DNA of 49,749 nt from Bacillota bacterium. Its GTDB lineage: Bacteria > Bacillota > Sulfobacillia > Sulfobacillales > JAIMBI01. This document shows, piece by piece, positions 1 to 7,667 of the stretch; position 1 is the stretch's first letter, and each line of letters begins with the position of its first letter. Location of the stretch: the NCBI GenBank assembly GCA_021818685.1, contig JAKATP010000008.1:1-49749 (forward strand), given 5' to 3'. The translations under genes were made by a program, and so were the position numbers. The notes beneath the pieces are model-generated. The model did not search any database and was not told the origin of the DNA. It worked only from the letters and a program-made list of their open reading frames with translations.

Positions 1-564
1 CAAATAGAGGGCGACGGGGATGGCCATCGCCCAGTACGGGTGGCGCACTACCGCGGAAACCGGAAACGCCGTACAGATAGTCCAAGCAGCGGAGGCCAGG
101 CACAACACACCCAGGTTGGCGACTGTGAGCACCCAGTCAGGACCACCGTAACTGGCCAACGCTCCGGTAAACGGCACACGCTTCCAGGGGAACGTAGCTA
201 GCGAGACGATGAACACGGGGAGTAAGCCCATGAGCACGATCGCGACCGTTCCCATGGTCGATGCTAAAAGCCGGGCGACAACCAGCGTCGACGGGCGGAC
301 CCTCACCAGAGTTAGGGCGAGGTACCCGGTCCGAGCGTCCGTGGACACTCTTTCCCCAAAGGCTATGGCGCCGATGAGAGGCGCCAGGACGCCAACGGGG
401 CTGACCGCTTGCGCGAGCGCCAGCCAACCTGCTCCACCGCCCATCGCGGCTAAGTTCAAGCTCACATACTGGTGGAACCCAAGAAAACTCAGACCGACAG
501 TGACCACGAGCGCGACGCGTGTATTCGGAGACCGGACACTGCGGAGTAAGTCCATCCGAATCAT
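1..564 (-). CDS. Multi-pass membrane protein, ABC-2-type permease-like (3' end outside window)
   Basis: The reading frame is open on the minus strand from an ATG at 564 to the window edge, 188 codons without a stop. The ORF track misses it because no stop lies in the window. The product begins MIRMDLLRSV and then has a hydrophobic segment (VALVVTVGLSFLGF). A glycine/alanine-rich stretch, a loop with GERVSTDARTGYL, and at least three more hydrophobic segments follow (LVVARLLASTMGTVAIVLMG, VLTVANLGVLCLASAAW, YWAMAIPVALYL). The short cytoplasmic N-terminus before TM1 and the conserved-looking cytoplasmic loop resemble ABC-2-type exporter permeases. The family call is inference and no ATPase gene is visible beside it. 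The codon pattern and membrane topology make a real gene very likely. Confidence 0.6.
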   Translation of the reverse strand, partial: MIRMDLLRSVRSPNTRVALVVTVGLSFLGFHQYVSLNLAAMGGGAGWLALAQAVSPVGVLAPLIGAIAFGERVSTDARTGYLALTLVRVRPSTLVVARLLASTMGTVAIVLMGLLPVFIVSLATFPWKRVPFTGALASYGGPDWVLTVANLGVLCLASAAWTICTAFPVSAVVRHPYWAMAIPVALYL

Positions 565-812
565 CGATCCCACAGGAGCGTCCCCCCACGTTTACCTCTG
601 CCACGAGTGGGCGCGGAGAATTCACAGGGCCGGCGCCCGTTTCCCGGAGCACCCGCGCGACCTTGCACTCTGTTGCCACTCCGTATTCGGGCTCCAGTAT
701 CCGGACACCTTCACTGTAACGGTTGCATCGCATTTGCTACCAAACGCAACACGCCCCTACTATTGGCCAGCGATGTTGCACCTTGTAACGTAATCGTCGT
801 ACTCGCCCATCC

Positions 813-844
813 CTTGATATGTCGTGATATCATCACCTATCAAG
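813..844. promoter_or_regulatory. Inverted repeat upstream of the permease gene, possible operator
   Basis: CTTGATA (813-819) is repeated in inverted form as TATCAAG (838-844). Between them is a direct repeat GATAT-N5-GATAT. The stretch is AT-rich in a GC-rich region and lies about 250 bp upstream of the minus-strand permease start. Such an arrangement could bind a dimeric regulator (GntR or ArsR type). No regulator gene is adjacent, so this is only a candidate. Confidence 0.25.
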
Positions 845-904
845 CTCGGATGTTCACGGTTGCTGGCTGGCCATGCTGTCGCCACTTAGCTCATCTTCCG
901 CATG

Positions 905-2029
905 TCACCGCAGCGAATGTCGTGAGGGGTCGAAGCGGACCGCAGGCATAAAGAGGCAAGTTGACCTCCGCGAGATACTGGGCATGGGGAGCAGCCGCGG
1001 GGAGTCGGGTGGTGTGCCATTCCGTGCCGATCCCATCGTCGCTGGATCCCGGTCTCCCGCACGGCGAGGGCGGTGAATCGCGGACAGCCAGCGAGGGGCA
1101 CGCTCTTCAGGGCGAGGATAGGAGCGGTGCCCGCGGCTGCCGAGCCAGCAACGGCGGCTGGGCCCAGACGGCGCCGGCTGCTGACTGCAGGGCCGCCCGT
1201 TCGTGGGCGATGTCCCGCTGGAGGGTCCGCTCGCGATGCCGGTCGCGGTAATCGCACACCGGACGGGGTAGATGGACAAAGTGTCAGGGTGGATCTCCAC
1301 CCTATATCTCGCCGCCCCCGTTTTGGGGAAAACCCGGCCGAGGTGGTCTGCTCTGGAATCCGCCCCACCCAAGGCTCCGGACGCGGTGATCCCGGCGCTG
1401 CCGTTGGCGTAGAGGGCTTGTTTTCAGGCATCTTCTGGGACGTCCTGATCCAGGGTCGCGAACTCCGTCGACGTCCAGGGTCTGTTACTCGTGTTCCTGG
1501 CCAAGGGATTCCCTAATGGTACCGGTTCGTCCCATCGGTGGTGAAGTGCAACAGAATCGGGTTGAGGTCCGTGCCGTGCCCGTTTCTACTTCCCGCACGA
1601 GAAGTGGGGTGGGGAGCTTCGGCGAGGACTCCTGTGTCATCTCCGCACGGGGAAAACGCGGTCGTAGCGGCATCCAGGATGGCAGGATCCGCCGCCTCGC
1701 TGGCCCGCACGCGTACGCCGAAGAAGCCGACCAGCGTCCGGCCGTGCACGCCCGCGCTTCTCTAACACTCGGCTCAAGGCGTAGTCGTTCAACGCTGCGG
1801 GGGAGACGCCCGGGCCACAACCGCTCCACAGGCACGGTGGCGGATCAGGCCCCGACGTGACTCCGGGGGGTCCGTTGGAGCCGATACGTTCATGACCCAG
1901 TAGCGCCGGTGTCGACGGCGGCGTCTTCTTGTGGGCCGCATACGGGGTAGCGCCTCCATCACTGCACACCAGTTCCACTCCTGCGCCGGGAGGGGGACGG
2001 GCAGGGGGAAGTCGCCCCCGGTAACGCAT
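905..2029 (-). pseudogene. Decayed IS1634-family (IS4-like DDE) transposase
   Basis: No intact frame covers this stretch, but pieces in different minus-strand frames read in the order of an IS1634-type transposase. A piece near 1790-1830 contains GPGVSPAALNDYALSRVLEK, resembling the 'GPGVSPxxLNDyxLGRvLe' region. The next piece (1513-1749) reads ATTAFSPCGDDTGVLAEAP then SRNGHGTDLNPILLHFTTDG. This matches the pattern DTTSFSLxGDYxG...GYSRNGRPDLxQIL. A later piece reads RTLQRDIAHERAALQSAAGA, like the arginine/alanine-rich region further on. The catalytic Asp of DTT is replaced (ATT) and several frameshifts and stops are present, so it is a fossil. I saw no clear terminal inverted repeats. It fills the gap upstream of ylxY, where rpsO/pnp often sit in relatives. 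Confidence 0.5.
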
Positions 2030-2197
2030 TCAGCTCCCCGTGTCCCACAGAGGTTTCGAGGGAGATGAACCGCTCCATTGCGTCGTAGGGGCTAATTTGG
2101 GGACTCTTAAAGTGCCGCCCATCCAGAATCCGACCTACCGGAGCTGAGCTGCGGTCCGTGAAGCTCGCTTGGGCATATCAGGGCGCGTCCTGCGTAG

Positions 2198-2216
2198 CCT
2201 CATAGGGGAGGCGGGG
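2198..2216 (+). repeat. 19-bp translation-initiation element, copy 1 (before ylxY)
   Basis: CCTCATAGGGGAGGCGGGG ends one base before the ylxY ATG and contains its Shine-Dalgarno sequence. An 18/19 identical copy precedes ymxH at 4702-4720. GCCTC (2197-2201) can pair with GAGGC (2208-2212), partly covering the ribosome-binding site. Confidence 0.45.
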
Positions 2217-2217
2217 T

Positions 2218-2958
2218 ATGCGCATACGAATCGTCTCGCGGCGGCAGGCGGTTCGGGACCTGCTTTTCACCGTAGTGGCCTTGCTGACGGTCGGTGCGGC
2301 CGCCCTGGTGGGGGAATATGCGCGGGCTGCGTATGCATTGCCACCCGCCGGCGCCGTCTACGCCGTACGCACGTCTCAAAAGGTGGTAGCACTGGCTATC
2401 AATGTCGTGTGGGGAACCGAATACGTAAAGCCCATCCTTCAGGAGCTCACCCGATCGTCGGATACGGCCACCTTCTTTCTCGGCGGCCGTTGGGCGGAGA
2501 CGAATCCGGCCTTGGCCCGGAGCCTGGCGGTGGCGGGCATGGAGATCGGCAACCACGGATTTGCCCACCGGCACCAATCCCTGCTGAATTTTGATGAGAA
2601 CGTGGCGGAAATAGCGCGGGCCAGCCGCGCGATTGAACTGGCGACCGGCGTCCGCCCCACGCTCTATGCGCCGCCGTACGGGGAGTTCAACGCGATGGTA
2701 TTGGACGCGAGCCGGAGTCTGCACCTTACCCTCATCATGTGGACTATCGACACGATTGACTGGCGGCCGGCCTCTACCGCGGCCGTTATTACGAGTCGGG
2801 TATTGAAGAAGGTTCGGCCCGGGGCCATCATCCTCATGCATCCGACGGACCGGACCATGCAAGCTCTTCCCGGCCTTTTGGCCGCCCTCCATCGGGATGG
2901 TTACCGGGTGGTGAGCGTATCGACCCTGCTCCACGCGGGCATCCCCCAGGGGGAGTGA
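2218..2958 (+). CDS. ylxY: YlxY-type polysaccharide deacetylase family protein
   Basis: This 246-residue protein has an N-terminal signal/anchor (LLFTVVALLTVGAAALVGEYA) and a NodB-type deacetylase domain, so it should act outside the membrane. Motif 1, normally TFDD, reads AINVVWGTEY and lacks both the catalytic-base Asp and the metal Asp. The second motif NHGFAH keeps the H-x3-H metal pair, and RPTLYAPPYGEF resembles the usual RPPxG region. The C-terminal PGAIILMHPTD and YRVVSVSTLL match the family. The same INVxWG variant is, to my knowledge, typical of YlxY, and the position before an M16 peptidase gene supports the symbol. The ATG at 2218 has a strong RBS (GGGGAGGCGGGG). It may be a structural or carbohydrate-binding relative rather than an active deacetylase. 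Confidence 0.85.
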   Translation: MRIRIVSRRQAVRDLLFTVVALLTVGAAALVGEYARAAYALPPAGAVYAVRTSQKVVALAINVVWGTEYVKPILQELTRSSDTATFFLGGRWAETNPALARSLAVAGMEIGNHGFAHRHQSLLNFDENVAEIARASRAIELATGVRPTLYAPPYGEFNAMVLDASRSLHLTLIMWTIDTIDWRPASTAAVITSRVLKKVRPGAIILMHPTDRTMQALPGLLAALHRDGYRVVSVSTLLHAGIPQGE

Positions 2959-4328
2959 CCCCGGCCTCCCTGCGGCTTGCTACAATAGCCGCAAGAGACG
3001 GGGGGAGTTTTCTGCAACGAGGATTTGAGCGGTCGCCACGCGGCGACCGCCTGGTTTATGAGGAAAGTACCGAGGCAGGTTCAGCTGCGCTGGCCCTGTT
3101 CGTCGATGTTGGCAGCCGTGATGAAGGTTCGGGCGAGCGGGGCTGTGCGCACCTGCTGGAACATCTCGCGTTTCGGGGTGCCGGGCCCTTTGACCGCCAG
3201 GCCATTGCCGACCGTATGGACCGTCTGGGCGCGGATGTGAATGCCTTTACAACCCGCGACCTCACCTGTTATCACGCCCATGTGCTGGCACAGGACCTGG
3301 AGGCAGCGTGGGACCTCCTGTGGGCCATGACTATGTCGCCGTGGCTGACCGCCGAGGACCTGGAGCGGGAACGGGGCGTCGTGGCCGAGGAGCTTCGCGA
3401 GGCGGAGGACGACGTGGAGGATCGGGCCGACCAGGCCTTCACCGAAGCACTGTGGGGACGCCACGCGCTGGCGCGCGACGTCCTCGGCACCCGCGCCAGT
3501 CTGGACCGCATGCGGGTGACCACCGTTCGCCGCTTTCACGCCCGCCACTATGGGGCCAACCGACTGACCGTGGTGCTGGCCGGGTCCGGTGTCTCGCGAA
3601 TCCTGGACCGCGTCCGGGCGGCCTTGGCGGAAGCGCCCTCCGTCCCGGATCTGACGCGTACGCCCCCCGCGGCCATGAGCGCCATCCGTCGACGGCTGGT
3701 CCCCGGGCAGGAGGTGTACCTGTCACTGGGCATCCCCGCACCTCTCATGGGTGAGCCGGACGAGCAAGCCTGGCGCCTTTTGGGTATCATCCTCGGGGGG
3801 CAGAACTCCTCACGTCTTTGGCAGCGAATCCGAGAAGAGATGGGCCTGGCCTACCAGGTGGGTGCTCAGTACAACGCTTACGCCGACTACGCGGACTTCA
3901 GCGCATCGGCGGGGGTGGCCGCCGAGCGGGTGCGCGAAACCTGGTCGGCGATGGCCGAGGAGTGGGTGGGCCTCGTCCGGAATCCGGTGACGGCCCTTGA
4001 GCTCGAGCGGGCCAAGCGGCAAGCCTCCACGGGCCTGGTCTTTGGCCGGGAGACCGTGGAAGGCGTACTCCATTACCTCGCCCGTTGGGCAACGGTGGGG
4101 GTTTGCCCTCCGGAGCCCGGTGAGGTGATAGCCGCCCTCACGGACACGTCCCTGGAGGCCGTGCGGAGAGCTGCCGCCGAGGCGGTCGCCCGGTTTGAGT
4201 CGGCGGCCGCGGTCGGCATGGCCGGACCACAGCGGGCCTTGCGGGGCGATCCCCGTCCGACCTTTTCCCGTCCATGCGCAACGGAAACGATGTCACCAGC
4301 CAGGGGAGGCGAGCACGCTGGCCAATGA
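2955..4328 (+). CDS. M16 family zinc metallopeptidase (MlpA/YmxG-like)
   Basis: This is a processing-protease-like protein of about 457 residues. The inverted zinc motif is AHLLEHLAFRG (HxxEH), followed by a Glu-rich stretch (EEAEDDVEDRADQ region) that supplies the third metal ligand. GTRASLDRM and FHARHYGANRLTVVLAG are typical of the first M16 domain. The second, inactive domain includes LGGQNSSRLWQRIREEMGLAYQV. The GTG start at 2955 overlaps the ylxY stop (GTGA), which suggests translational coupling. Family N-termini usually start nearer VYEEST, so the first roughly 30 residues are uncertain. In Bacillus the homologue follows ylxY and precedes ymxH and the spoVF genes, as here. The substrate is unknown. 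Confidence 0.9.
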   Translation: MTPASLRLATIAARDGGSFLQRGFERSPRGDRLVYEESTEAGSAALALFVDVGSRDEGSGERGCAHLLEHLAFRGAGPFDRQAIADRMDRLGADVNAFTTRDLTCYHAHVLAQDLEAAWDLLWAMTMSPWLTAEDLERERGVVAEELREAEDDVEDRADQAFTEALWGRHALARDVLGTRASLDRMRVTTVRRFHARHYGANRLTVVLAGSGVSRILDRVRAALAEAPSVPDLTRTPPAAMSAIRRRLVPGQEVYLSLGIPAPLMGEPDEQAWRLLGIILGGQNSSRLWQRIREEMGLAYQVGAQYNAYADYADFSASAGVAAERVRETWSAMAEEWVGLVRNPVTALELERAKRQASTGLVFGRETVEGVLHYLARWATVGVCPPEPGEVIAALTDTSLEAVRRAAAEAVARFESAAAVGMAGPQRALRGDPRPTFSRPCATETMSPARGGEHAGQ

Positions 4329-4344
4329 GGAGAGATCCGACCGG

Positions 4345-4689
4345 TTGGCGGAGGTGTTCGAACGCCAGCGTCGTTTCCAGGAGGACCTGGTGCGGCGCCG
4401 GGGGCTCCGCTTCGACGAGACGGCCTGGATCGAGAAGCAGGCGCTCGCCCTCATCGTGGAGTTGGGCGAGGTGTTGGAAGAGGCGGGATACAAGTGGTGG
4501 AAGAATCCCGAACCGGTCAATCGGGCGGCCCTTCACGAAGAACTGGTGGATGTGTTCCACTTTTTCGTCGCCCTCTGCCTGGCCGCCGGCATGTCGGCGG
4601 ACGACCTCTACGCGGGGTACCTGGCCAAGAACGCGGAAAACCAGAGGCGGCAGGATGGGGAGAGCGACCGCCCCGGCTACCGGGTATGA
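4345..4689 (+). CDS. Dimeric dUTPase-like (MazG-fold) nucleotide pyrophosphohydrolase
   Basis: The all-helical product of about 114 residues carries ALIVELGEVLEEAGYKWWKN and LHEELVDVFHFFVALCLAAG. These fit the metal-binding ExxE and ELVDxxHF motifs of the dimeric dUTPase_2 group. Such enzymes hydrolyse dUTP (and dUDP) to dUMP, keeping uracil out of DNA. The ORF in the track begins inside the upstream peptidase gene. I chose TTG 4345 because it follows AGGAGAG and starts just before the conserved FERQRRFQ helix. CTG 4318, behind GGGGAGG, is an alternative. It lies 16 bp after the M16 stop, so co-transcription is likely. Other MazG-type activities cannot be excluded. Confidence 0.7.
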   Translation: MAEVFERQRRFQEDLVRRRGLRFDETAWIEKQALALIVELGEVLEEAGYKWWKNPEPVNRAALHEELVDVFHFFVALCLAAGMSADDLYAGYLAKNAENQRRQDGESDRPGYRV

Positions 4690-4701
4690 CCGCTTCGGGC
4701 A

Positions 4702-4720
4702 CCTCATAGGGTAGGCGGGG
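4702..4720 (+). repeat. 19-bp translation-initiation element, copy 2 (before ymxH)
   Basis: CCTCATAGGGTAGGCGGGG matches the element before ylxY (2198-2216) at 18 of 19 positions. It again overlaps the ribosome-binding site, four bases before the ATG at 4725. Confidence 0.45.
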
Positions 4721-4724
4721 AGGG

Positions 4725-4991
4725 ATGGATCTGCGCATGGCGGAACTGTCCGGTAAGGAACTCATCAATCTGAAAGACGGTCAGCGTTTGGGACGTCTTG
4801 GCGAGTGTGACCTGGAGGTGGAGGAAGGGACGGGTCACGTGGCGGCCGTGCTGGTCCCGACCCACCCCCGGGCGCGGACCCGGGGAGACGCGTCCCGGAT
4901 TCCCTGGTCGGCGATCCGCCGCGTGGGGCCGGAAGTCCTCATTGTCGAGCTTGACCTGCCAGAACTTCCGCGCCGCGGGGCTCGCCTTTAG
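4725..4991 (+). CDS. ymxH: YlmC/YmxH-family PRC-barrel protein
   Basis: This small protein (88 residues) contains the PRC-barrel signature ELSGKELINLKDGQRLGRLGECDLEVEEGTG. A second strand-rich part with IPWSAIRRVGPEVLIVEL follows. YlmC/YmxH proteins are widespread in endospore formers. Their exact role is poorly defined, although they are usually linked to sporulation gene clusters. The position directly before dpaA matches Bacillus ymxH-spoVFA. ATG 4725 has the RBS nearby; ATG 4737 (MAELSGKE) would fit the usual family N-terminus and is a possible alternative start. Confidence 0.85.
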   Translation: MDLRMAELSGKELINLKDGQRLGRLGECDLEVEEGTGHVAAVLVPTHPRARTRGDASRIPWSAIRRVGPEVLIVELDLPELPRRGARL

Positions 4992-5103
4992 TTTTCCCCG
5001 ATCCGGCCGCTGCGCCCGCGTCCCTGCTGGCGACGGCTTCATCCGCCGCCACAGGCGCGGCCGCCAACCCCTGCTCTCTGGCATCCGCTGACATCCACTT
5101 CCA

Positions 5104-5132
5104 GACACCCCCGAATTTGGGCCTCGTATATT
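5104..5132 (+). promoter_or_regulatory. Candidate sigma-K promoter for the dipicolinate synthase operon
   Basis: CGTATATTG (5124-5132) resembles the sigma-K -10 pattern CATAnnnTA. An AC dinucleotide at 5104-5105 or 5106-5107 lies 18 or 16 bp upstream, as sigma-K -35 elements do. It sits in the 209-bp gap before dpaA, and spoVF is known to be mother-cell (sigma-K) controlled in Bacillus. The match is imperfect. Confidence 0.3.
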
Positions 5133-5200
5133 GGACCATCCAGCGACGCCCGATCGGTCTACCCGCAAGAAGACCGGTCGCCTGCCGAGGAGGGGTCCCG

Positions 5201-6016
5201 GTGACACGCATGACAGGATCGGAGGCGTCCGCGCTCCCCCCCCTCGCCGTGCTGGCGGGAGACCCGCGCGCTGCAGCCCTGGTCCGCAGGGTGTGCGCGC
5301 TGGGGAACTCGGCCCGGCTCGTCGATCCGGAGGTACCGGGGGCCGCGATCTTAAGCCACGAATGGCTCGTACTCCCCCCCGGATCCGGAGCTCCTTCTCG
5401 CCGTCTGGCCTCGATGGCGAATGCAGGGCGGGGCGTTTTGGCGCCCCATCCCTTGCCGTGGCCCGGGGATCTGCGGGTCCCGGCCGTGTCTTACGCCGGT
5501 CCCGCATTTTTATGGGCCAATGCGCGCCTGACAGCGGAGGGCGCCCTCCTCTGGGCACTCGGCGGCGGCCGGGACAGCCTCTGGGGAGCACGGGTCGTCG
5601 TGTACGGCTTTGGACGGGTAGGGCTGTCCGTAGCCCTGCAACTGGGCGGTGGAGGAGCGCGGGTCACCGTGCGCTGCCGGGACCCGGAGGAGCGGGGCAG
5701 AGCCGTCGTCATGGGCTACGAGGGGGAGACCCTGCGGGCCTCCTCAGGGCCGGCAGTCCTTGTCATCAACACGATTCCGGCGCCGATCCTCGATCGCGTG
5801 ACCTGTGAGGCGTTTGGGCACGCAGCCCGGGTCTTGGACCTCGCATCGCCGCCCGGAGGGTTTCTGCCTGAGGGAGCCGCCATTTTGGGTGCCCAGCTGG
5901 AGCGGAGGTCCGGCCTTCCGGGGCAGGTGGCGCCGGAGGCGGCGGCACGCATTCTCGTGCAGGCGCTCGCGGAGGCCCTGGCCAGCGGCGGAGAGCATCG
6001 CACGGACTTAGGATGA
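5201..6016 (+). CDS. dpaA: Dipicolinate synthase subunit A
   Basis: DpaA (SpoVFA) with DpaB converts dihydrodipicolinate to dipicolinic acid, the calcium-chelating core solute of spores, in the mother cell. The C-terminal half has a clear Rossmann dinucleotide site (VVVYGFGRVGLSVALQL), followed by strand/helix repeats and LVINTIPAPILDRV. DLASPPGG matches family members. The start is set at GTG 5201 because GAGGAGGGG lies five bases upstream. The longer ORF start at 5117 adds a non-family extension that overlaps the candidate promoter. The length of about 271 residues is slightly short of the usual ~295. Its stop overlaps an upstream in-frame ATG of the dpaB ORF, so the two are co-translated. 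Confidence 0.9.
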   Translation: MTRMTGSEASALPPLAVLAGDPRAAALVRRVCALGNSARLVDPEVPGAAILSHEWLVLPPGSGAPSRRLASMANAGRGVLAPHPLPWPGDLRVPAVSYAGPAFLWANARLTAEGALLWALGGGRDSLWGARVVVYGFGRVGLSVALQLGGGGARVTVRCRDPEERGRAVVMGYEGETLRASSGPAVLVINTIPAPILDRVTCEAFGHAARVLDLASPPGGFLPEGAAILGAQLERRSGLPGQVAPEAAARILVQALAEALASGGEHRTDLG

Positions 6017-6069
6017 CGCAGCAAGATTCTCACCTGCGACGCGCAGGTGTCCGAAAAGGGGTGAAGGCA

Positions 6070-6666
6070 ATGGCGTTGAGCGGAGTCAAAGTCGGTCTCG
6101 CGGTCGGCGGATCGCATTGCAACATGAGTCGGGCCATCGCTACAATGGGAGAGCTTGTCGAGCTTGGGGCGGACTTGACGCCTATCATGTCCGGCGCGCT
6201 GATGCGCGATACAACCCGCTTCGGCACTCCCGACGACTGGTGGGGGGCCGTGAGCCGGGTCACCGGCAAGGAGCCTCTCACCGAGATACCCGAGGTAGAA
6301 CCGAGTGGCCCTCAGCACTGGTTCGATGTGCTCCTGGTGATGCCCTGCACGGGCAACACCATGGCCAAGATCGCCAATGCCATCAACGACAGCGCGACGA
6401 CCATGGCCGTCAAGGCGCAGCTCCGAAACGCACGGCCGGTCGTGCTGGCCATCACGACCAACGATGCGCTCGGCATGAACGCGATGAATCTGGGGCGACT
6501 CTTGGCCTGTCGGAGCATCTATTTTGTACCATTCGGCCAGGATAACCCGATCGTGAAGCCGCGCTCTGTGGACGCGCATTTGGAGAGGGTGCCGGAGACT
6601 CTGGAAGCGGCCCTGGAGGGACGCCAGCTGCAGCCCATCTTGATGGAGTGGAGGAATCCGGCGTGA
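6070..6666 (+). CDS. dpaB: Dipicolinate synthase subunit B (flavoprotein)
   Basis: This 198-residue flavodoxin-like/HFCD-type protein pairs with DpaA. Visible family motifs are VGLAVGGSHCNMSRA, DTTRFG, VMPCTGNTMAKIANAINDS and VVLAITTNDALGMNAMNL. The C-terminal FVPFGQDNPIVKP and LQPILMEW are also typical. The start at ATG 6070 is preceded by AAGGGGTGAAGG and matches the family N-terminus (short leader then KVGLAVGGSH). The ORF start at 6013 would add 19 unrelated residues. The stop codon overlaps the GTG of asd. Confidence 0.93.
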   Translation: MALSGVKVGLAVGGSHCNMSRAIATMGELVELGADLTPIMSGALMRDTTRFGTPDDWWGAVSRVTGKEPLTEIPEVEPSGPQHWFDVLLVMPCTGNTMAKIANAINDSATTMAVKAQLRNARPVVLAITTNDALGMNAMNLGRLLACRSIYFVPFGQDNPIVKPRSVDAHLERVPETLEAALEGRQLQPILMEWRNPA

Positions 6667-7667
6667 CAAGACCGTCCCGTGTCGCCGTCGTCGGTGCGAC
6701 CGGGCTTGTGGGTCAGACGCTCCTCACCGTGCTGGGGGAGCGGTTTCCGGGTCTAGAGCACGTTCGCGCGCTGGCGGAGTGCGGCGGCGGACGGACCGTG
6801 CAGTTTGCCGGCCGTACGCTTCCGGTGGAGGCCATTTCGGAGGAAGCGCTCGCGGAGGCCGACGTGGTGTTCCTTGCGGCCACGAGTGCCGTCTCGGAGC
6901 GTTTCGGGCCGTGGGCGGCCGCCCGGGGCGCGCTCGTGGTTGACAAGTCGAGTCGGTTTCGCATGGACCCGGAGGTACCGCTGGTGGTGCCCGAGGTCAA
7001 CGGGCACCTGATACAGAGGGGGGGACAGCTCGTTGCCAGCCCCAACTGCTCGACCATCGCCCTGGTGCTGCCCCTCCATGCCCTCTTGCGCCATCGGAGG
7101 GTGACGCGTGTGCTGGTCAGCACTTACCAGGCCGTCTCCGGGACCGGACGCGAGGCGCTCATGCAGCTGGAGGCGGAGATGGCGGACGGGCTGGGCGGAG
7201 AGGTGAGGGGCACGGCCTACCCCAAACCTATCGCGGGCAACGTCTTAGCGCAGTGTGACCACCTGGATGATGCCGGCTACACCCTCGAAGAGTGGAAGCT
7301 CACGCGGGAGTCGGAAAAGATCCTGGGCACGCGCCTTCGACTCTCGGCAACGGCCGTCCGGGTGCCCGTGCGGATCGGGCATGCCGAGGCCGTGTACGTA
7401 GAGCTTGATCGGCCCGTGGATCCGGAGGCGGTGCGCGACTGGCTTCGGGCCACGCCGGGCATCGTCGTGGTCGAGGATCCGGACTATCCGACTCCGCGGG
7501 AGGCCGCCGGGTCCGACGCCGTCTATGTCGGCCGGGTCCGCCGCGATCTGCATGAGCCTACCGGACTTCATCTCTTCATCGTGGCCGACAATCTCCGCAA
7601 GGGTGCGGCGACGAACGCGGTCCAGATTCTCGAGCAGAGTCTCTTCGGGGAGTCGGTGCGATCGTGA
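6663..7667 (+). CDS. asd: Aspartate-semialdehyde dehydrogenase
   Basis: Asd reduces aspartyl phosphate to aspartate semialdehyde with NADPH, the branch point to lysine/DAP, threonine, methionine and dipicolinate. The N-terminal nucleotide-binding motif is VAVVGATGLVGQTLL. The active-site cysteine lies in VASPNCSTIALVLPL. YQAVSGTG and the substrate/His region RVPVRIGHAEAVYVEL are present. Start GTG 6663 overlaps the dpaB stop (GTGA) and has GGAGG upstream; the track start at 6648 is inside dpaB. Length (about 334) is normal. The location between dpaB and aspartokinase is the Bacillus order and places DAP supply with spore dipicolinate synthesis. Confidence 0.96.
   Translation: MTRPSRVAVVGATGLVGQTLLTVLGERFPGLEHVRALAECGGGRTVQFAGRTLPVEAISEEALAEADVVFLAATSAVSERFGPWAAARGALVVDKSSRFRMDPEVPLVVPEVNGHLIQRGGQLVASPNCSTIALVLPLHALLRHRRVTRVLVSTYQAVSGTGREALMQLEAEMADGLGGEVRGTAYPKPIAGNVLAQCDHLDDAGYTLEEWKLTRESEKILGTRLRLSATAVRVPVRIGHAEAVYVELDRPVDPEAVRDWLRATPGIVVVEDPDYPTPREAAGSDAVYVGRVRRDLHEPTGLHLFIVADNLRKGAATNAVQILEQSLFGESVRS

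Noticed and set aside
137-733. 198-residue minus-strand ORF over the first gene
   Set aside because: It is a shadow of the permease frame that runs off the left edge; its sequence is arginine/proline-rich with no family pattern. Its first 50 residues (VRILEPEYGV) vaguely recall an ABC ATPase end, but nothing more supports that.
886-1431. 181-residue minus-strand ORF
   Set aside because: It is one frame through the decayed transposase and not a protein on its own.
2173-2208. GCATATC and CATAGGGG as a sigma-E/G promoter before ylxY
   Set aside because: The spacing of about 20 bp does not fit either sigma factor, and CATAGGGG belongs to the repeated RBS element.
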